Assembly: GCA_029959865.1 (NCBI GenBank)
Contig: JASCPE010000002.1
Coordinates: forward strand, 124,001-188,000
From: Microbacteriaceae bacterium PS02070
GTDB taxonomy: Bacteria > Actinomycetota > Actinomycetes > Actinomycetales > Microbacteriaceae
Reading direction: 5' to 3'
Length of the DNA stretch: 64,000 nt
In this document: one piece after another, positions 34,820 through 44,640 of the stretch
Layout of the letters: each line of letters opens with the position of its first letter
Numbering within the stretch: position 1 is the first letter of the stretch
Program-made: the position numbers and the translations under genes
The notes under the pieces: model-generated
Database searches by the model: none
What the model was told of the DNA's origin: nothing
Seen by the model: only the letters and a program-made list of their open reading frames with translations

Positions 34820-36343
34820 TCAGAGCGAACCGGGGCCTGCGGGACCGAGGGCGGCGCGGGCCACCTCGTCACTGACCTCTTCGAAGCCCTTCCGTGAGAA
34901 GTACCGCTTCGCGAAGGTGAAGCGTGCGATGACCATCAGCACCGCGCCGGTGACGAAGATCATGATCGCCATCGCCAGCGGTGCACCGACGCCGAAGATT
35001 GCCGTGCCTGTGTACGAGTTCTCCGGGTCCGAGTATTCGATGACTGCCGCAACCAGCAACGCGATCAGTACGATGCCGCCGATCACCGGCGCAAGCCCGA
35101 TGAACAGGAACGCCTTGACCGAGCTGCGCAGTTCGCGTCGCCAATAGATCGCACAGGCGAACCCGGTCAACGCGTAGTAGAACGCGACCACGATCGACAG
35201 GGCCGACAGCGAGTCGAAGATGAAGTTCTCCGAGATCGAAGTTCCCACGATGTACCAGACGATTGCGACGCCGCCGACGACCCATGTGCCGAATGCGGGC
35301 GTGCCCCACTCCGGGTGGACCTCGGCGAACTTCTTCGGGAATGCGCCCTGGACCGCCATCGAGAGTCCTCCGCGCGAGGCGGGAAGAATCGTCGTCTGCG
35401 TCGAGGCGAGACCGGAGACGATGATCGAGAGCAGCAGGATCCAGCCCCAACCGCCGAGCACCTGGTCGCCGACGAGCACGAAGAGGGTCTCGTCGTCGTC
35501 GTACTCCGCGAGGGTGGACAGGCCCACGACGCCGAGGACGGCGACGGCCGATCCGAGGTACACGAACAGGAGGATGACGGTGCTGACGACGCCTGCGCGT
35601 CCCGCCGCCTCGGAGTCATCGGCTTCCTCGTTGAGGTTGACCGCCGACTCCCAGCCCCAGTAACAGAAGACGCCGAGGAGCATGCCCGCAACGAGTGCGC
35701 CGCCGTCCAAGCCGACCGGGTTGAACCAGTCAAGGCTGAAGGTGTTTGCGTCCTCCGGCACGGCGCCGGTGATCATCTGCGCGATAGCGGCGACGACGAA
35801 CACCACGAGCGCGCCGATCTGAATGGCCACCAGATAGTGCTGGAAGCGCGCGGACATCTCGGTGCCTCGCACACACATCCAGGTGAGGACGAGGACGAGG
35901 AGCACGGCCGTCGGCACGACGACCCACTTGTTACCGGCCAGGTCGTCGAAGCCGAAGATCGCGTACGCGTACTTCGCAGCGACGTCGGCTTGCGCGCCGA
36001 TCACGAGAACGCCGGTGGAGAAGATCGCCCAGCCGCCCATCCAGCCGAACCACGGTCCCATCGACCGACTGACCCACGAGAAGGTGGTGCCGCAATCCGG
36101 ATCGGCGCGGTTCATGTAATAGAACGCGCCTGCGATGAAGAGCATCGGGATGAAAGACACGATGAGCACGGCCGGTGCCTTCGTTCCCGCGATGATCGCG
36201 ATCGAGCCGACGACGGCGGCGATCGTATAGGCGGGTGCGGTCGAATCGACGCCGATGGCGACGCCGTCCCAGAATCCGACCGACCCTTTCTTGAGGCCTT
36301 TCCCGTCGGCGGCTTCCGACGGGGTCTGTTGTGTTGAGGTCAT
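34820..36343 (-). CDS. APC-family amino acid permease
   Basis: A 507-residue transporter with about twelve membrane helices. Family features are the first helix GSVGFWDGVAIGVDSTAPAYT, a second-helix region FIPMLFIAGAFYYMN and GTTFSWVSRSMGPWFGWMGGW near residues 75-95. It probably imports an amino acid or amine by proton symport or exchange; the substrate cannot be told. The ATG at 36343 is preferred because the GGGGGA of the upstream GTG region acts as its ribosome binding site. It stands alone between ispG and the RNB ribonuclease gene. Confidence 0.88.
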   Translation of the reverse strand: MTSTQQTPSEAADGKGLKKGSVGFWDGVAIGVDSTAPAYTIAAVVGSIAIIAGTKAPAVLIVSFIPMLFIAGAFYYMNRADPDCGTTFSWVSRSMGPWFGWMGGWAIFSTGVLVIGAQADVAAKYAYAIFGFDDLAGNKWVVVPTAVLLVLVLTWMCVRGTEMSARFQHYLVAIQIGALVVFVVAAIAQMITGAVPEDANTFSLDWFNPVGLDGGALVAGMLLGVFCYWGWESAVNLNEEADDSEAAGRAGVVSTVILLFVYLGSAVAVLGVVGLSTLAEYDDDETLFVLVGDQVLGGWGWILLLSIIVSGLASTQTTILPASRGGLSMAVQGAFPKKFAEVHPEWGTPAFGTWVVGGVAIVWYIVGTSISENFIFDSLSALSIVVAFYYALTGFACAIYWRRELRSSVKAFLFIGLAPVIGGIVLIALLVAAVIEYSDPENSYTGTAIFGVGAPLAMAIMIFVTGAVLMVIARFTFAKRYFSRKGFEEVSDEVARAALGPAGPGSL

Positions 36344-36472
36344 GGTGTCCCCCACCTGTTCGGGTTGTGTTGGCCAGACATTAGCGCTCTGAGGGGTACG
36401 ACCGCGAGCGCCGCGACGCGGTCCACGCGTGCGTGCGACCGATCGTCATCTGTCGTTTACACGTGGTGGCCG

Positions 36473-37918
36473 TTACGGTGCTGAGCCGAGGTCGACCTCT
36501 CCCGTGTCGATGTCGGCCCGCACGACGCGAAGGTGCACACGTTCTCCCGGCCGCGCGGTGAGCCCCTTCGCGTCCGCGACCACGGGAGGCTCATCCAACT
36601 GCACGCGCACCCCGTCCTTGCGTTCGGCGATGACCGTCCCCTCGAAGACATCGCCCTCGCGTGTGCTGAGCACCGCCGCTTCCACACGATCCAGGCTCAT
36701 CGATGTGAGTCGACTCGCGAGTTGTCCGCTCGCGGACATCAGGCTCGGCAGTTCCGCGAGGCTCTCCCGCGCCCACGGGGGAACGTCCTCACCGGCGGCG
36801 AGCGCGCGACACACTACGAGGGACCAGCGATCCACAAGCCTGCGCAAGGGCGCGGTCGTGTGTGCGTACGGCGCCCCGATCGCCGCCTGCACCGTGTCTT
36901 CCGGCGGGGCGCCGTCGAACGGCGCGTAGCCTGCGCCGCGGAAGAGCGTGGCCGCGGCTTCACGGATGGCGAGGGGCTGCGCTCCGTCGAGGGGGAGGCG
37001 CCGCAGGTACTCGCCGTAGCTGATGTCCTGCTCCCACGCGTGACCGAGCAGGATGGTCTGACGCCGGAACGCTTCGACGTCGTCCGGCGCGGGCGGCGGC
37101 ATCGTTCGCAGGACGCCGACCTTCCCTGCCAGCATCATGTCCGCGGCCGTCATGCCCGCCAGCAGGGACACCTGTGCGTTCCAGGTTTCGACTTCCGCCA
37201 CGCTGCGCAGTTCGAGGTGGTAGCCCGCACCGTCCCGAACGATATCCACCTCGGGTAGGCCGAGGCTCGCGCCGCCACGGGCAGCCTCCAGCGCGATCCG
37301 TGCTGGGCCGAACCAGTGCAGCAGCGCCAGGGACTCCGGGGCTGACCCGTCCTCGATCGCGGTCTGCGCGTCGGAGTAGGTCCACTGCGCACGGGAGCGG
37401 ATGACCGCGGGCACGAGGTCCGAGGAGAGGACGGTCGCGTCGTCTTCGGCGAGGAGGAAGCGCCACACGAGCGCGCGGCGGTCCCGATCGGGCAGGAGCG
37501 ATGCCGCATCCTCGCTGAGGCGCTCGGGGTGCAGTGGCACGCGACCGTCGGGTGCGTACAGGGTCTGGCCGCGCCGCCTCGCCTCGTTGTCGATGGCGCC
37601 ACCGGGGCGCACGAAGGCGGGGAGATCGGCGATCGCGTAGTCCAGAGCGATGCCCTCCGGTGTGCGCCGCATGTGGATCGCCTGGTCGAGATCCGTGGAT
37701 CCCGGAGGATCGATCGTGATGAAGTCCAGGTCGCGGAGGTCCGCGACACCGGCGACGCTGGGGTCGACGCTCACCTCTCGTGCGACGGTGTCGGCTTCGG
37801 CGAGGACCTCCTCGGGAAAGCCGGTGGGGAGGTCGAGTTCCTCGCGCACTCCCCGGAGCGAACGGTGCAGGCGATCGTCAACGTCGGCGTGGACGAGGCG
37901 GGAATGGCGCGCTGGCAT
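36473..37918 (-). CDS. RNB-domain ribonuclease (RNase II/R family)
   Basis: A 481-residue 3'-5' exoribonuclease-type protein. The catalytic RNB domain contains the metal-binding cluster with Asp70, Asp76 and Asp78 in IDPPGSTDLDQA. The expected RNB segments LHPERLSEDAASLLPDRDRRAL and ARESLAEL follow. It lacks the usual N-terminal cold-shock domains, and its C-terminal S1-like part is short (about residues 420-481). It likely degrades single-stranded RNA. The ATG is six bases from a TAGACT box that overlaps the stop of guaD, so the two genes are adjacent but separately transcribed. Confidence 0.88.
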   Translation of the reverse strand: MPARHSRLVHADVDDRLHRSLRGVREELDLPTGFPEEVLAEADTVAREVSVDPSVAGVADLRDLDFITIDPPGSTDLDQAIHMRRTPEGIALDYAIADLPAFVRPGGAIDNEARRRGQTLYAPDGRVPLHPERLSEDAASLLPDRDRRALVWRFLLAEDDATVLSSDLVPAVIRSRAQWTYSDAQTAIEDGSAPESLALLHWFGPARIALEAARGGASLGLPEVDIVRDGAGYHLELRSVAEVETWNAQVSLLAGMTAADMMLAGKVGVLRTMPPPAPDDVEAFRRQTILLGHAWEQDISYGEYLRRLPLDGAQPLAIREAAATLFRGAGYAPFDGAPPEDTVQAAIGAPYAHTTAPLRRLVDRWSLVVCRALAAGEDVPPWARESLAELPSLMSASGQLASRLTSMSLDRVEAAVLSTREGDVFEGTVIAERKDGVRVQLDEPPVVADAKGLTARPGERVHLRVVRADIDTGEVDLGSAP

Positions 37919-37924
37919 CGGCTC

Positions 37925-37930
37925 AGTCTA
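37925..37930 (-). promoter_or_regulatory. -10 box for the RNB ribonuclease
   Basis: TAGACT on the minus strand lies six bases before the ATG at 37918 and overlaps the guaD stop codon, so the promoter is embedded in the 3' end of the preceding gene. Confidence 0.6.
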
Positions 37931-39325
37931 GGCCGGGGTCGTCACTCGCCTTCCGCGCACCCAGACTCCTGTGATGGCCGGCTCGCGAAGCCCCATCAAA
38001 AGGGTGAACAACGTCTGATCCGCCGCGGCCCGGTCGTCCTCGGCGCGGATACCGTCGCGAAGCGGTCCGGCCAGGGCGGGCCAGTGGTCCGGGTCGATCT
38101 CGATGAAGTCGGCGTCCTTCCCCACATCGAAGTTGCCGTAGCGCGACTCCTGATCGAGGGCGCGGGCACCGGCGAGGGTCGCCGTGAACAAGAGCTCCGC
38201 GGGACTGATGACGGCGCTCTCCGCGCCGGCCTCAGAGTGGTGGACCTTGAAGCAGTCGCCGGCGACGCGAGAGATGAGCCACTCGTCGCCGGCGCCGACG
38301 TCCGTACCGAGGGCGATGTTCACACCCGCTGCCACCGTGCGCCGCCACGGCATCGTCCCTGAGCCGAGGAAGAGCTGCGACGTGGGACAGTGCGCGATCG
38401 AGCTCTCGGTCTCGGCAAGGCGGGCGAGCTCGTCATCTTGGCAGTGCACCGCGTGCGCGAGGATCGATCGTCGGCCGAGGAGTGACGAGCCGCCGCGGGC
38501 CGAGCCGGGCAGGAAGTGTCCGTCGTACGTGTCGAGGTAGGAGGCAACCCCGTACTGCGCACGGACCGCGTCGATCTCACCGTCGCCGGGGCGATTGTTC
38601 TCGTTCAGGTGCGAGTGGAAGTAGACGCCCCGTTCGCGGACCGAGTCGTACAGCTCGCCGAGAGCGGCCAGCGTCGTTGGCGTCACCGAGAGGCTGAAGC
38701 GGGGGACGATGGCGACCTGCGCCAGCGCTGTCGAAGGGTCACCCGTATCGGTGGTGTGCCACCGATCGATCTCCTCGGCCGTCAGGCGCAGAGCATCTTC
38801 CTCCGTCGTGATCAGGGCGGAGGCGCTTTCTGGTCCCACTGTCTGGATGCCGCGACCGGACACGGTGCGAAGCCCCGCGTCGAGTGAATGCCGGAACAGG
38901 GCATCTTGCGCGCCGGGGAACGCGGAACCGAACACGAGCGCGGACGTCGTGCCCGCGGCGACTCGACGGCGGACGAAATCACGCGCAATGCGGTCGGCGT
39001 AGCCGGCGTCGCGCAGGCGTGTCTCGGCCGGGAAGATGCAGCGTTCCAACCACTCCAGGAGCTGGCCGCCGCCGAACGCGTCCGTGGAGTACGTCTGGGG
39101 GAAGTGGACGTGGGTGTCGACGAAGCCCGGTAGGAGGTAGCCGGTGCGGTGAACGGGGGCGTCGGCGTATTCGTCGGGAAGGTCGCCGAACGCCCCGACC
39201 CACGCGATGGTCCCATCGTCTGCGATGACGAGCGCGCCGTCGGGATGGGAGACGAGGTGGTCCTCGGCGGCTGCCAGTGCGGGAGAGCCCGCGATGTGGA
39301 ACAGGTGACCGCGGTGTACGCGCAT
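37928..39325 (-). CDS. guaD: Guanine deaminase
   Basis: A 465-residue zinc amidohydrolase that deaminates guanine to xanthine. Metal ligands and substrate residues appear in PGFVDTHVHFPQT near residue 68, FHSHLNENNRP near 242-252, HAVHCQDDE near 292-300 and GTDVGAGDEW near 340-349, all matching guanine deaminase. The reading frame is open further upstream, but the ATG at 39325 follows GGAAGGA and gives the family N-terminus. Purine-salvage or catabolic partners are not nearby. It diverges from a lipoprotein gene. Confidence 0.92.
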   Translation of the reverse strand: MRVHRGHLFHIAGSPALAAAEDHLVSHPDGALVIADDGTIAWVGAFGDLPDEYADAPVHRTGYLLPGFVDTHVHFPQTYSTDAFGGGQLLEWLERCIFPAETRLRDAGYADRIARDFVRRRVAAGTTSALVFGSAFPGAQDALFRHSLDAGLRTVSGRGIQTVGPESASALITTEEDALRLTAEEIDRWHTTDTGDPSTALAQVAIVPRFSLSVTPTTLAALGELYDSVRERGVYFHSHLNENNRPGDGEIDAVRAQYGVASYLDTYDGHFLPGSARGGSSLLGRRSILAHAVHCQDDELARLAETESSIAHCPTSQLFLGSGTMPWRRTVAAGVNIALGTDVGAGDEWLISRVAGDCFKVHHSEAGAESAVISPAELLFTATLAGARALDQESRYGNFDVGKDADFIEIDPDHWPALAGPLRDGIRAEDDRAAADQTLFTLLMGLREPAITGVWVRGRRVTTPA

Positions 39326-39404
39326 GAATGTCCTTCCGCGGGGTGAGCGCCCACACGTTATCAAACCGGCACATGCGGCCCGTGCGCGGTGGGTTTCGCC
39401 ACAG

Positions 39405-39410
39405 TAAAAT
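39405..39410 (+). promoter_or_regulatory. -10 box for the lipoprotein gene
   Basis: TAAAAT, the most A/T-rich -10 box in the window, lies six bases before the ATG at 39417. Confidence 0.6.
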
Positions 39411-39416
39411 CTCGCC

Positions 39417-40484
39417 ATGCGGCCCCGCCTCCTGGTCTGCCTTGGCGTGCTCGTCGTCGCGCTCTCGGGGTGTGCGGCAACCCCCGCAGAGGACGATCTT
39501 CCCGACTCGGCGCCGGCATACTCGGCAGCGGCGTCGCCCACGACCGCCCCCGAGGCGACGCCGGATCCCGTGCCGGTGACGACGCCTACGATTCCCTACG
39601 ACGGCGACTGCGACGCACTCCTGACGGCCGCTGATGTCGGCACGATCGTCGGGCAGCTCTCCGTGCTCGCACCATATGAAGGCGCCCGTGTGCCGGAGGT
39701 GGACGTCAGTGCCGGCACCTTGGGTGGTCTGGCCTGCGAATGGTACGGGGACTGGCAGCCCCGCATGATGGCGTTCCCCGTCGATCTCGTGCCCGCAGAC
39801 ATCGCCGCCCGCTACACCGACGTGGTGTGCGAGGGGTATCTCTATGACGGCTACGGCTGTCGTGTCGCCCGCACGACGGGGGATTCCTGGGTGCTGACGA
39901 CTCTGCCGGTGACGGGCGAGGAGATGAGCGGTGAGCTGTCCGCCGATGAACAGAGCGTGCTGGATGCGCTCGCCGACGCGTTCGCAGGCGCCGTCGCGGC
40001 CGACCCCGGCACGCCCGTCGATGTGACTGAATCGTGGTGGGCGCCGGACTGTGCAACGGTCGCCGAGCAGCTTGATCTTCCGACGCTCCTGGGCAGCACC
40101 GCGGTGGAGGAGGGTTTCCCGATCGACGGAAGCTGGGACGTCTCCGGGGACATCACCGAGACGGCAGGAACGCTCGCCACCTGCGACTGGTATGCGTACG
40201 GCGACACGGGCGAGATGACAGGACTCCGCCTGATCATGCGGCCGGGCGGCGCCTGGGCGTGGGACGATCTCGTCGCGTATCGCGATGATCTCGGCCCGGT
40301 GGTGATCGATCAGTCCGCGGCGGGCGCGACCGACGCGATCCGGCTCTCACCCGAAACGGCCGAGTACGAGTACGACCACTACCTCACCGACGGCGTGAAC
40401 ATCGTTGCGATCGAGACCGACTACCTGCCGGGAGATGTCGACGCCGCGGTCGGCGACATCTTCCAGGCGCTCGCGGCGGGCTGA
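39417..40484 (+). CDS. Exported lipoprotein with two similar halves
   Basis: A 355-residue protein of unknown function. The signal peptide ends in the lipobox LSGC (Cys19), and a Pro/Ala/Thr-rich linker runs to about residue 58. Two related halves follow: one starts CDALLTAADVGTIVG and has LACEWYGDW; the second starts CATVAEQLDLPTLLG and has LATCDWYAYGD. The shared Cys...Cys-x-Trp-Tyr pattern suggests an internal duplication with a disulfide in each half. It would be anchored to the outer face of the membrane. No neighbour points to a role. Confidence 0.8.
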   Translation: MRPRLLVCLGVLVVALSGCAATPAEDDLPDSAPAYSAAASPTTAPEATPDPVPVTTPTIPYDGDCDALLTAADVGTIVGQLSVLAPYEGARVPEVDVSAGTLGGLACEWYGDWQPRMMAFPVDLVPADIAARYTDVVCEGYLYDGYGCRVARTTGDSWVLTTLPVTGEEMSGELSADEQSVLDALADAFAGAVAADPGTPVDVTESWWAPDCATVAEQLDLPTLLGSTAVEEGFPIDGSWDVSGDITETAGTLATCDWYAYGDTGEMTGLRLIMRPGGAWAWDDLVAYRDDLGPVVIDQSAAGATDAIRLSPETAEYEYDHYLTDGVNIVAIETDYLPGDVDAAVGDIFQALAAG

Positions 40485-40518
40485 GCATCGCCGGGCGGGC
40501 CGGCGCGTTGTCGCGCCG

Positions 40519-40524
40519 TAGACT
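40519..40524 (+). promoter_or_regulatory. -10 box for proS
   Basis: TAGACT lies eight bases before the GTG at 40533. A small hairpin (GGCGCG/CGCGCC, 40502-40517) directly precedes it and may end the lipoprotein transcript. Confidence 0.5.
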
Positions 40525-40532
40525 TGTGCCTC

Positions 40533-42287
40533 GTGGTCACCCGTCTTTCTCACTACTTCCTGCGCACTCTGCGCGAAGACCCCGCCGACGCGGAGGTCGC
40601 CAGCCACAAACTGCTCCTGCGCGCCGGGTATATCCGGCGGGCAGCGCCGGGTATCTTCACGTGGCTGCCGATCGGCCTGAAGGTCAAGGCGAAGATCGAG
40701 CAGATCGTTCGTGAGGAGATGGCCGCCGCCGGCGCGTACGAAGTGCACTTCCCGGCACTCCTGCCGCGCGACCCCTACGAGAAGTCCGGCCGCTGGACGA
40801 CCTACGGCGACAACATCTTCCGGCTGGAAGATCGCAAGGGCGCCGACTATCTCCTCGCCCCGACCCACGAGGAGATGTTCACGCTGCTCGTGAAGGACCT
40901 GTACTCGTCGTACAAGGACCTCCCTTTGGCGATCTTTCAGATCCAGGACAAGTACCGCGACGAGGAGCGGCCGCGCGCGGGCCTGCTGCGCGGGCGCGAG
41001 TTCACCATGAAGGACGCCTACTCGTTCGACTACACCGATGCCGGCCTCGACAAGAGCTACCAGGCCCAGCGCGACGCGTACGAACGCATCTTCCAGCGCC
41101 TCGGCCTGGAGTACTACATCGTCGCGGCGGACAACGGACTGATGGGCGGCGCGCGCTCGGAAGAGTTCTTGCACCCGACTGCCGTCGGGGAAGACACCTT
41201 CGTGCGCTCCGCGGGCGGCTACACAGCGAACGTGGAAGCCTTCACCACCGTTGTGCCGGATGCCATCGAGATCGAGGGTCAGCCCGAACCGGAGATCTTC
41301 GATTCGCCGGACACCCCGACGATCCAGTCGCTCGTCGACCACAGCAACGCCGTGCTGGACGGCCAGTACACCGCCGCCGACACCCTCAAGAACGTCGTGC
41401 TCGCCCTGACGCACCCGGACGGGACGCGCGAGGTCGTCATCGTGGGGATTCCCGGCGACCGCGACGTGGACGACAAGCGTGCTGAGGTGGCGTTCGCGCC
41501 CGCCGAGGTCGAAGCCGCCACGGCGGAGGACTTCGAGCGGCATCCGCTGCTGGTCAAGGGCTACATCGGACCGTGGAGCCCGGAGGGCGCCGTGCTGGGG
41601 GAGGAGTCCGCCACGGGCATCCGCTACCTGCTCGACCCTCGCGTCGTGGATGGCAGCCGCTGGATCACCGGGGCGAACATCGACGAGAAGCACGTGCGCT
41701 CGCTCGTAGCCGGGCGCGACTTCTTCGGCGACGGTTTCGTCGAGGTCGCACACGTCCGCGAGGGTGACCCGGCTCCGGACGGATCGGGACCTGTGACGCT
41801 CGCGCGCGGGACCGAGATCGGGCACGTCTTCCAATTGGGACGCTTCTTCGCGGAAACGCTCGGCCTGCAGGTGCTGGATGAGAACGGCAAGCTCACGACG
41901 GTCACGATGGGTTCCTACGGGATCGGCATCACGCGCATCCTGGCTCTGCTGGCAGAGCTCAACCACGATGATCGCGGCCTGATCTGGCCCGAGGCGGTCG
42001 CGCCGTTCGACGTGCACGTCGTGGCCACCGGCAAGGACCAGACAGCGTTCGCGCTCGCCGAGGAGGTCGCCGCGGATCTGGAGGAGCACGGATTCGACGT
42101 CCTGTACGACGACCGTGCGAAGGTCTCGCCCGGCGTCAAGTTCGGCGATGCCGAACTGCTCGGTGTTCCTCGCGTCGTCGTCGCGGGTCGCGGCGCCGCC
42201 GACGGCCAGGTCGAAGTCTGGAACCGGCGCACCGGTGAGCGCGAGACGCTTCCGGTCGCCGACGCGCTCACGCGCCTTCGCGGCTGA
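40533..42287 (+). CDS. proS: Prolyl-tRNA synthetase
   Basis: A 584-residue class II synthetase that charges tRNA-Pro. Class II motifs are visible: motif 1 near [11 protein letters not shown], motif 2 in [27 protein letters not shown] and motif 3 in [11 protein letters not shown] roughly 180-residue editing (INS) domain, which removes Ala-tRNA-Pro, sits between motifs 2 and 3, so this is the bacterial type. The frame is open slightly further upstream, but GTG 40533 fits the leaderless promoter and begins with [15 protein letters not shown] hairpin follows the gene. Confidence 0.95.
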   Translation: MVTRLSHYFLRTLREDPADAEVASHKLLLRAGYIRRAAPGIFTWLPIGLKVKAKIEQIVREEMAAAGAYEVHFPALLPRDPYEKSGRWTTYGDNIFRLEDRKGADYLLAPTHEEMFTLLVKDLYSSYKDLPLAIFQIQDKYRDEERPRAGLLRGREFTMKDAYSFDYTDAGLDKSYQAQRDAYERIFQRLGLEYYIVAADNGLMGGARSEEFLHPTAVGEDTFVRSAGGYTANVEAFTTVVPDAIEIEGQPEPEIFDSPDTPTIQSLVDHSNAVLDGQYTAADTLKNVVLALTHPDGTREVVIVGIPGDRDVDDKRAEVAFAPAEVEAATAEDFERHPLLVKGYIGPWSPEGAVLGEESATGIRYLLDPRVVDGSRWITGANIDEKHVRSLVAGRDFFGDGFVEVAHVREGDPAPDGSGPVTLARGTEIGHVFQLGRFFAETLGLQVLDENGKLTTVTMGSYGIGITRILALLAELNHDDRGLIWPEAVAPFDVHVVATGKDQTAFALAEEVAADLEEHGFDVLYDDRAKVSPGVKFGDAELLGVPRVVVAGRGAADGQVEVWNRRTGERETLPVADALTRLRG

Positions 42288-42322
42288 CGCGGGCTGGACC
42301 TGCCCGCGGCAGGGTCAGCCTT

Positions 42323-42350
42323 CCTTGCCGACGTAAGCCGAGCGGCAAGG
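42323..42350 (+). terminator. Hairpin after proS
   Basis: CCTTGCCG and CGGCAAGG form a perfect eight-base-pair stem with a 12-base loop. A second small stem (GCGGGC/GCCCGC, 42289-42307) lies just before it. No T-run follows. Confidence 0.45.
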
Positions 42351-42391
42351 CGGTGCCCGCACGCTGTTTCACGGAGTCGGACGTCTCGTGG

Positions 42392-42397
42392 GATCGT
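42392..42397 (+). promoter_or_regulatory. Possible -10 box for LOG-family gene
   Basis: GATCGT lies six bases before the ATG at 42404. The first consensus T is missing, but the spacing matches the leaderless pattern of this window. Confidence 0.35.
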
Positions 42398-42403
42398 AAG
42401 AGC

Positions 42404-43474
42404 ATGGCACCGAGCGACACATCCCTGAGTTCCGCGGTCACGGACGGCATCCGGGCGTTGCTCGGCGAGGCCGGGGTGACCAGTGATCAGGACCTCATTG
42501 CGCGCATCCTCGCCACCGGGGTCGGCATGGGTCTGGATGACACCGACCGACTTGACCTGAAGATCACCTCGGCGGCGCTGACCGAGATGCGTGCCGCGTT
42601 CGCGCTGTTCGCGCCGTACCGCGACATCCCGAAGGTCACGATCTTCGGATCGGCACGCACCAAACCGGACGATGTCCTCTACGTCGCCGCGCGTGAGGTC
42701 GCCCACGAACTGGCCGAGCGCGGCTGGATGGTCGTCACCGGCGCGGGGCCCGGCATCATGCATGCCGCCGCGGAAGGTGCGGGTGGGGACAACTCGATCG
42801 GCGTCTCGATCCGGTTGCCCTTCGAGGACAAGCCGAACCAGATCGTCGCCGACGCTGAGCGCGTCGTTGCCATGAAGTACTTCTTCACTCGCAAGCTCAT
42901 GCTCATCAAGGAGTCGCGCGGTTTCGTGTGCGTTCCGGGAGGTTTCGGAACGCTCGATGAGATGTTCGAGCTGCTGACGCTCCAGCAGACCGGGAAGGCG
43001 GAGCCGACGCCGATCGTGTTGCTGGACGCACCCGGGGGCACCTTCTGGAACGGCCTGAGACGATTCGTCGATGAAGATCTCGTGCCCGCCGGCGTCATCT
43101 CACCCGACGACCTGGACCGCGTGCTCGTCACCGATTCGGTGCGGGATGCCGCCGACGCCATCACGGGGTTCTGGCGCAACTACGACTCGTTGCGCTGGGT
43201 GGGTAAGCGTCTCGTGCTCCGGCTGCGAGCGGAGCCGACGGACGCGGAGATCGACGAGCTGAATCGCCGCTTCCCCGACCTGATAGCGGAGGGCAGTATC
43301 GCGCGGGTGGCACCGCTGCGCCAAGAGCTGGCAGACGAGGACAGGACGCACCTGCCCCGTATTGCGCTGACCCTCAACCCATACAAGGTGGGATCGCTCT
43401 TCCGTCTGATCAACGCTCTCAACGAACTGGAATCCGCGCCCGACCGCGATGCCGCACCCCCCGAGGGGGAGTGA
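42404..43474 (+). CDS. LOG-family (lysine decarboxylase-like) protein
   Basis: A 356-residue protein with a LOG-type Rossmann domain. VTGAGPGIMHAAAEGA (near 111-126) and the signature PGGFGTLDE (178-186) match the cytokinin-activating LOG family, once annotated as lysine decarboxylase. Bacterial members hydrolyse nucleoside monophosphates to free base and ribose-5-phosphate. The protein is longer than a minimal LOG (about 190 residues), with an extra N-terminal helical part and a C-terminal tail of about 100 residues. It occupies the place just before nusA where rimP is common; it bears no resemblance to RimP. Confidence 0.85.
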   Translation: MAPSDTSLSSAVTDGIRALLGEAGVTSDQDLIARILATGVGMGLDDTDRLDLKITSAALTEMRAAFALFAPYRDIPKVTIFGSARTKPDDVLYVAAREVAHELAERGWMVVTGAGPGIMHAAAEGAGGDNSIGVSIRLPFEDKPNQIVADAERVVAMKYFFTRKLMLIKESRGFVCVPGGFGTLDEMFELLTLQQTGKAEPTPIVLLDAPGGTFWNGLRRFVDEDLVPAGVISPDDLDRVLVTDSVRDAADAITGFWRNYDSLRWVGKRLVLRLRAEPTDAEIDELNRRFPDLIAEGSIARVAPLRQELADEDRTHLPRIALTLNPYKVGSLFRLINALNELESAPDRDAAPPEGE

Positions 43475-43583
43475 GGCCCCGCAGACTCCTCGCAGCCGTT
43501 CTCCGGTAACGTTGTCGGGATGGGCGGCCGCCGTCGTGAGGCCGCGCAAAAACCGAACACCGAGAAGTGAAGAAGGAGGCGCC

Positions 43584-44573
43584 GTGGACATCGACCTCGG
43601 ACTGCTAAGGACCATCGAGCGTGAGAAGGAGATTCCCTTCGAGGAACTCGTCACGATCATCGAGCAGGCCATCCTGACCGCCTACGCGAAGCACACCGGC
43701 GACCCGGGGGACATCGCCGAGGGCACTCGCGTGGAACTAGACCGGAAGAGCGGCCACGTGGCCGTGTTCGCGCCGCTGCGTGACGACGAAGGGGCAATCG
43801 TCGGCGAGGAGGAGACGACTCCCGACGACTTCGGACGCATTGCTGCGTTCGCCGCGAAGCAGGTCATCAGCCAGCGCCTGCGCGACATCGCCGACGACCA
43901 AGTCCTCGGCGAGTTCCGCGGTAAGGAAGGCGACATCGTCGCGGGCGTCATCCAGCAGGGACCCAATCCACGCATGGTGCATGTCCACCTCGGCACGGTG
44001 GAGGCGATCCTGCCTCCCGAAGAGCAGGTGGCAGGTGAGGAGTACCCGCACGGGTCCCGCATCCGCGTCTACGTGACGTCGGTATCCAAGGGTCAGAAGG
44101 GCCCCTCGATCACCGTCTCCCGGACGCACCCGGGCCTCGTGCGCAAGCTGTTCGCACTCGAGGTGCCGGAGATCGCCGCGGGCCTCGTGGAGATCGTTTC
44201 GCTCGCCCGCGAGGCGGGGCACCGCACCAAGATCGCTGTCACTGCCAACGACCCGTCGATCAACGCGAAGGGCGCCTGCATCGGCGAACTCGGGCGTCGT
44301 GTGCGGGCCGTCACTGAGGAGCTCGGGGGCGAGAAGATCGACATCGTCGACTACAACCCGGAGCTTGCACCCTTCGTCGCGAACGCGTTGTCGCCGGCAA
44401 AGGTCACCTCCTCGTACATCCTCGACGAGTCGAGCAAAGCAGTGCGTGCCCTGGTGCCGGACTATCAGCTCTCGCTCGCGATCGGCAAAGAAGGCCAGAA
44501 CGCGCGTCTCGCCGCGAAGCTGACGGGCGCGAAGATCGACATTCAGCCCGACAGCATCCTGGAAGAGGACTGA
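43584..44573 (+). CDS. nusA: Transcription termination/antitermination factor NusA
   Basis: A 329-residue NusA. The N-terminal polymerase-binding domain (DIDLGLLRTIEREKEIPFEEL), an S1 domain (about residues 110-180) and two KH domains follow in order. KH signatures are GACIGELGRRVRAV and IGKEGQNARLAAKLTG. It lacks the C-terminal acidic repeats of E. coli NusA, as is usual in Gram-positives. It modulates pausing, termination and rRNA antitermination. The GTG start at 43584 has AAGGAG five bases upstream; the frame before it is open but not conserved. First gene of the nusA-ylxR-infB block. Confidence 0.96.
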   Translation: MDIDLGLLRTIEREKEIPFEELVTIIEQAILTAYAKHTGDPGDIAEGTRVELDRKSGHVAVFAPLRDDEGAIVGEEETTPDDFGRIAAFAAKQVISQRLRDIADDQVLGEFRGKEGDIVAGVIQQGPNPRMVHVHLGTVEAILPPEEQVAGEEYPHGSRIRVYVTSVSKGQKGPSITVSRTHPGLVRKLFALEVPEIAAGLVEIVSLAREAGHRTKIAVTANDPSINAKGACIGELGRRVRAVTEELGGEKIDIVDYNPELAPFVANALSPAKVTSSYILDESSKAVRALVPDYQLSLAIGKEGQNARLAAKLTGAKIDIQPDSILEED

Positions 44574-44640
44574 GATCGCGGCCCACGCGCGAGTATGAGG
44601 GCCGCCCTTCGCGAAGGCTGGCCCAGCCGAGAGGTGTAGG

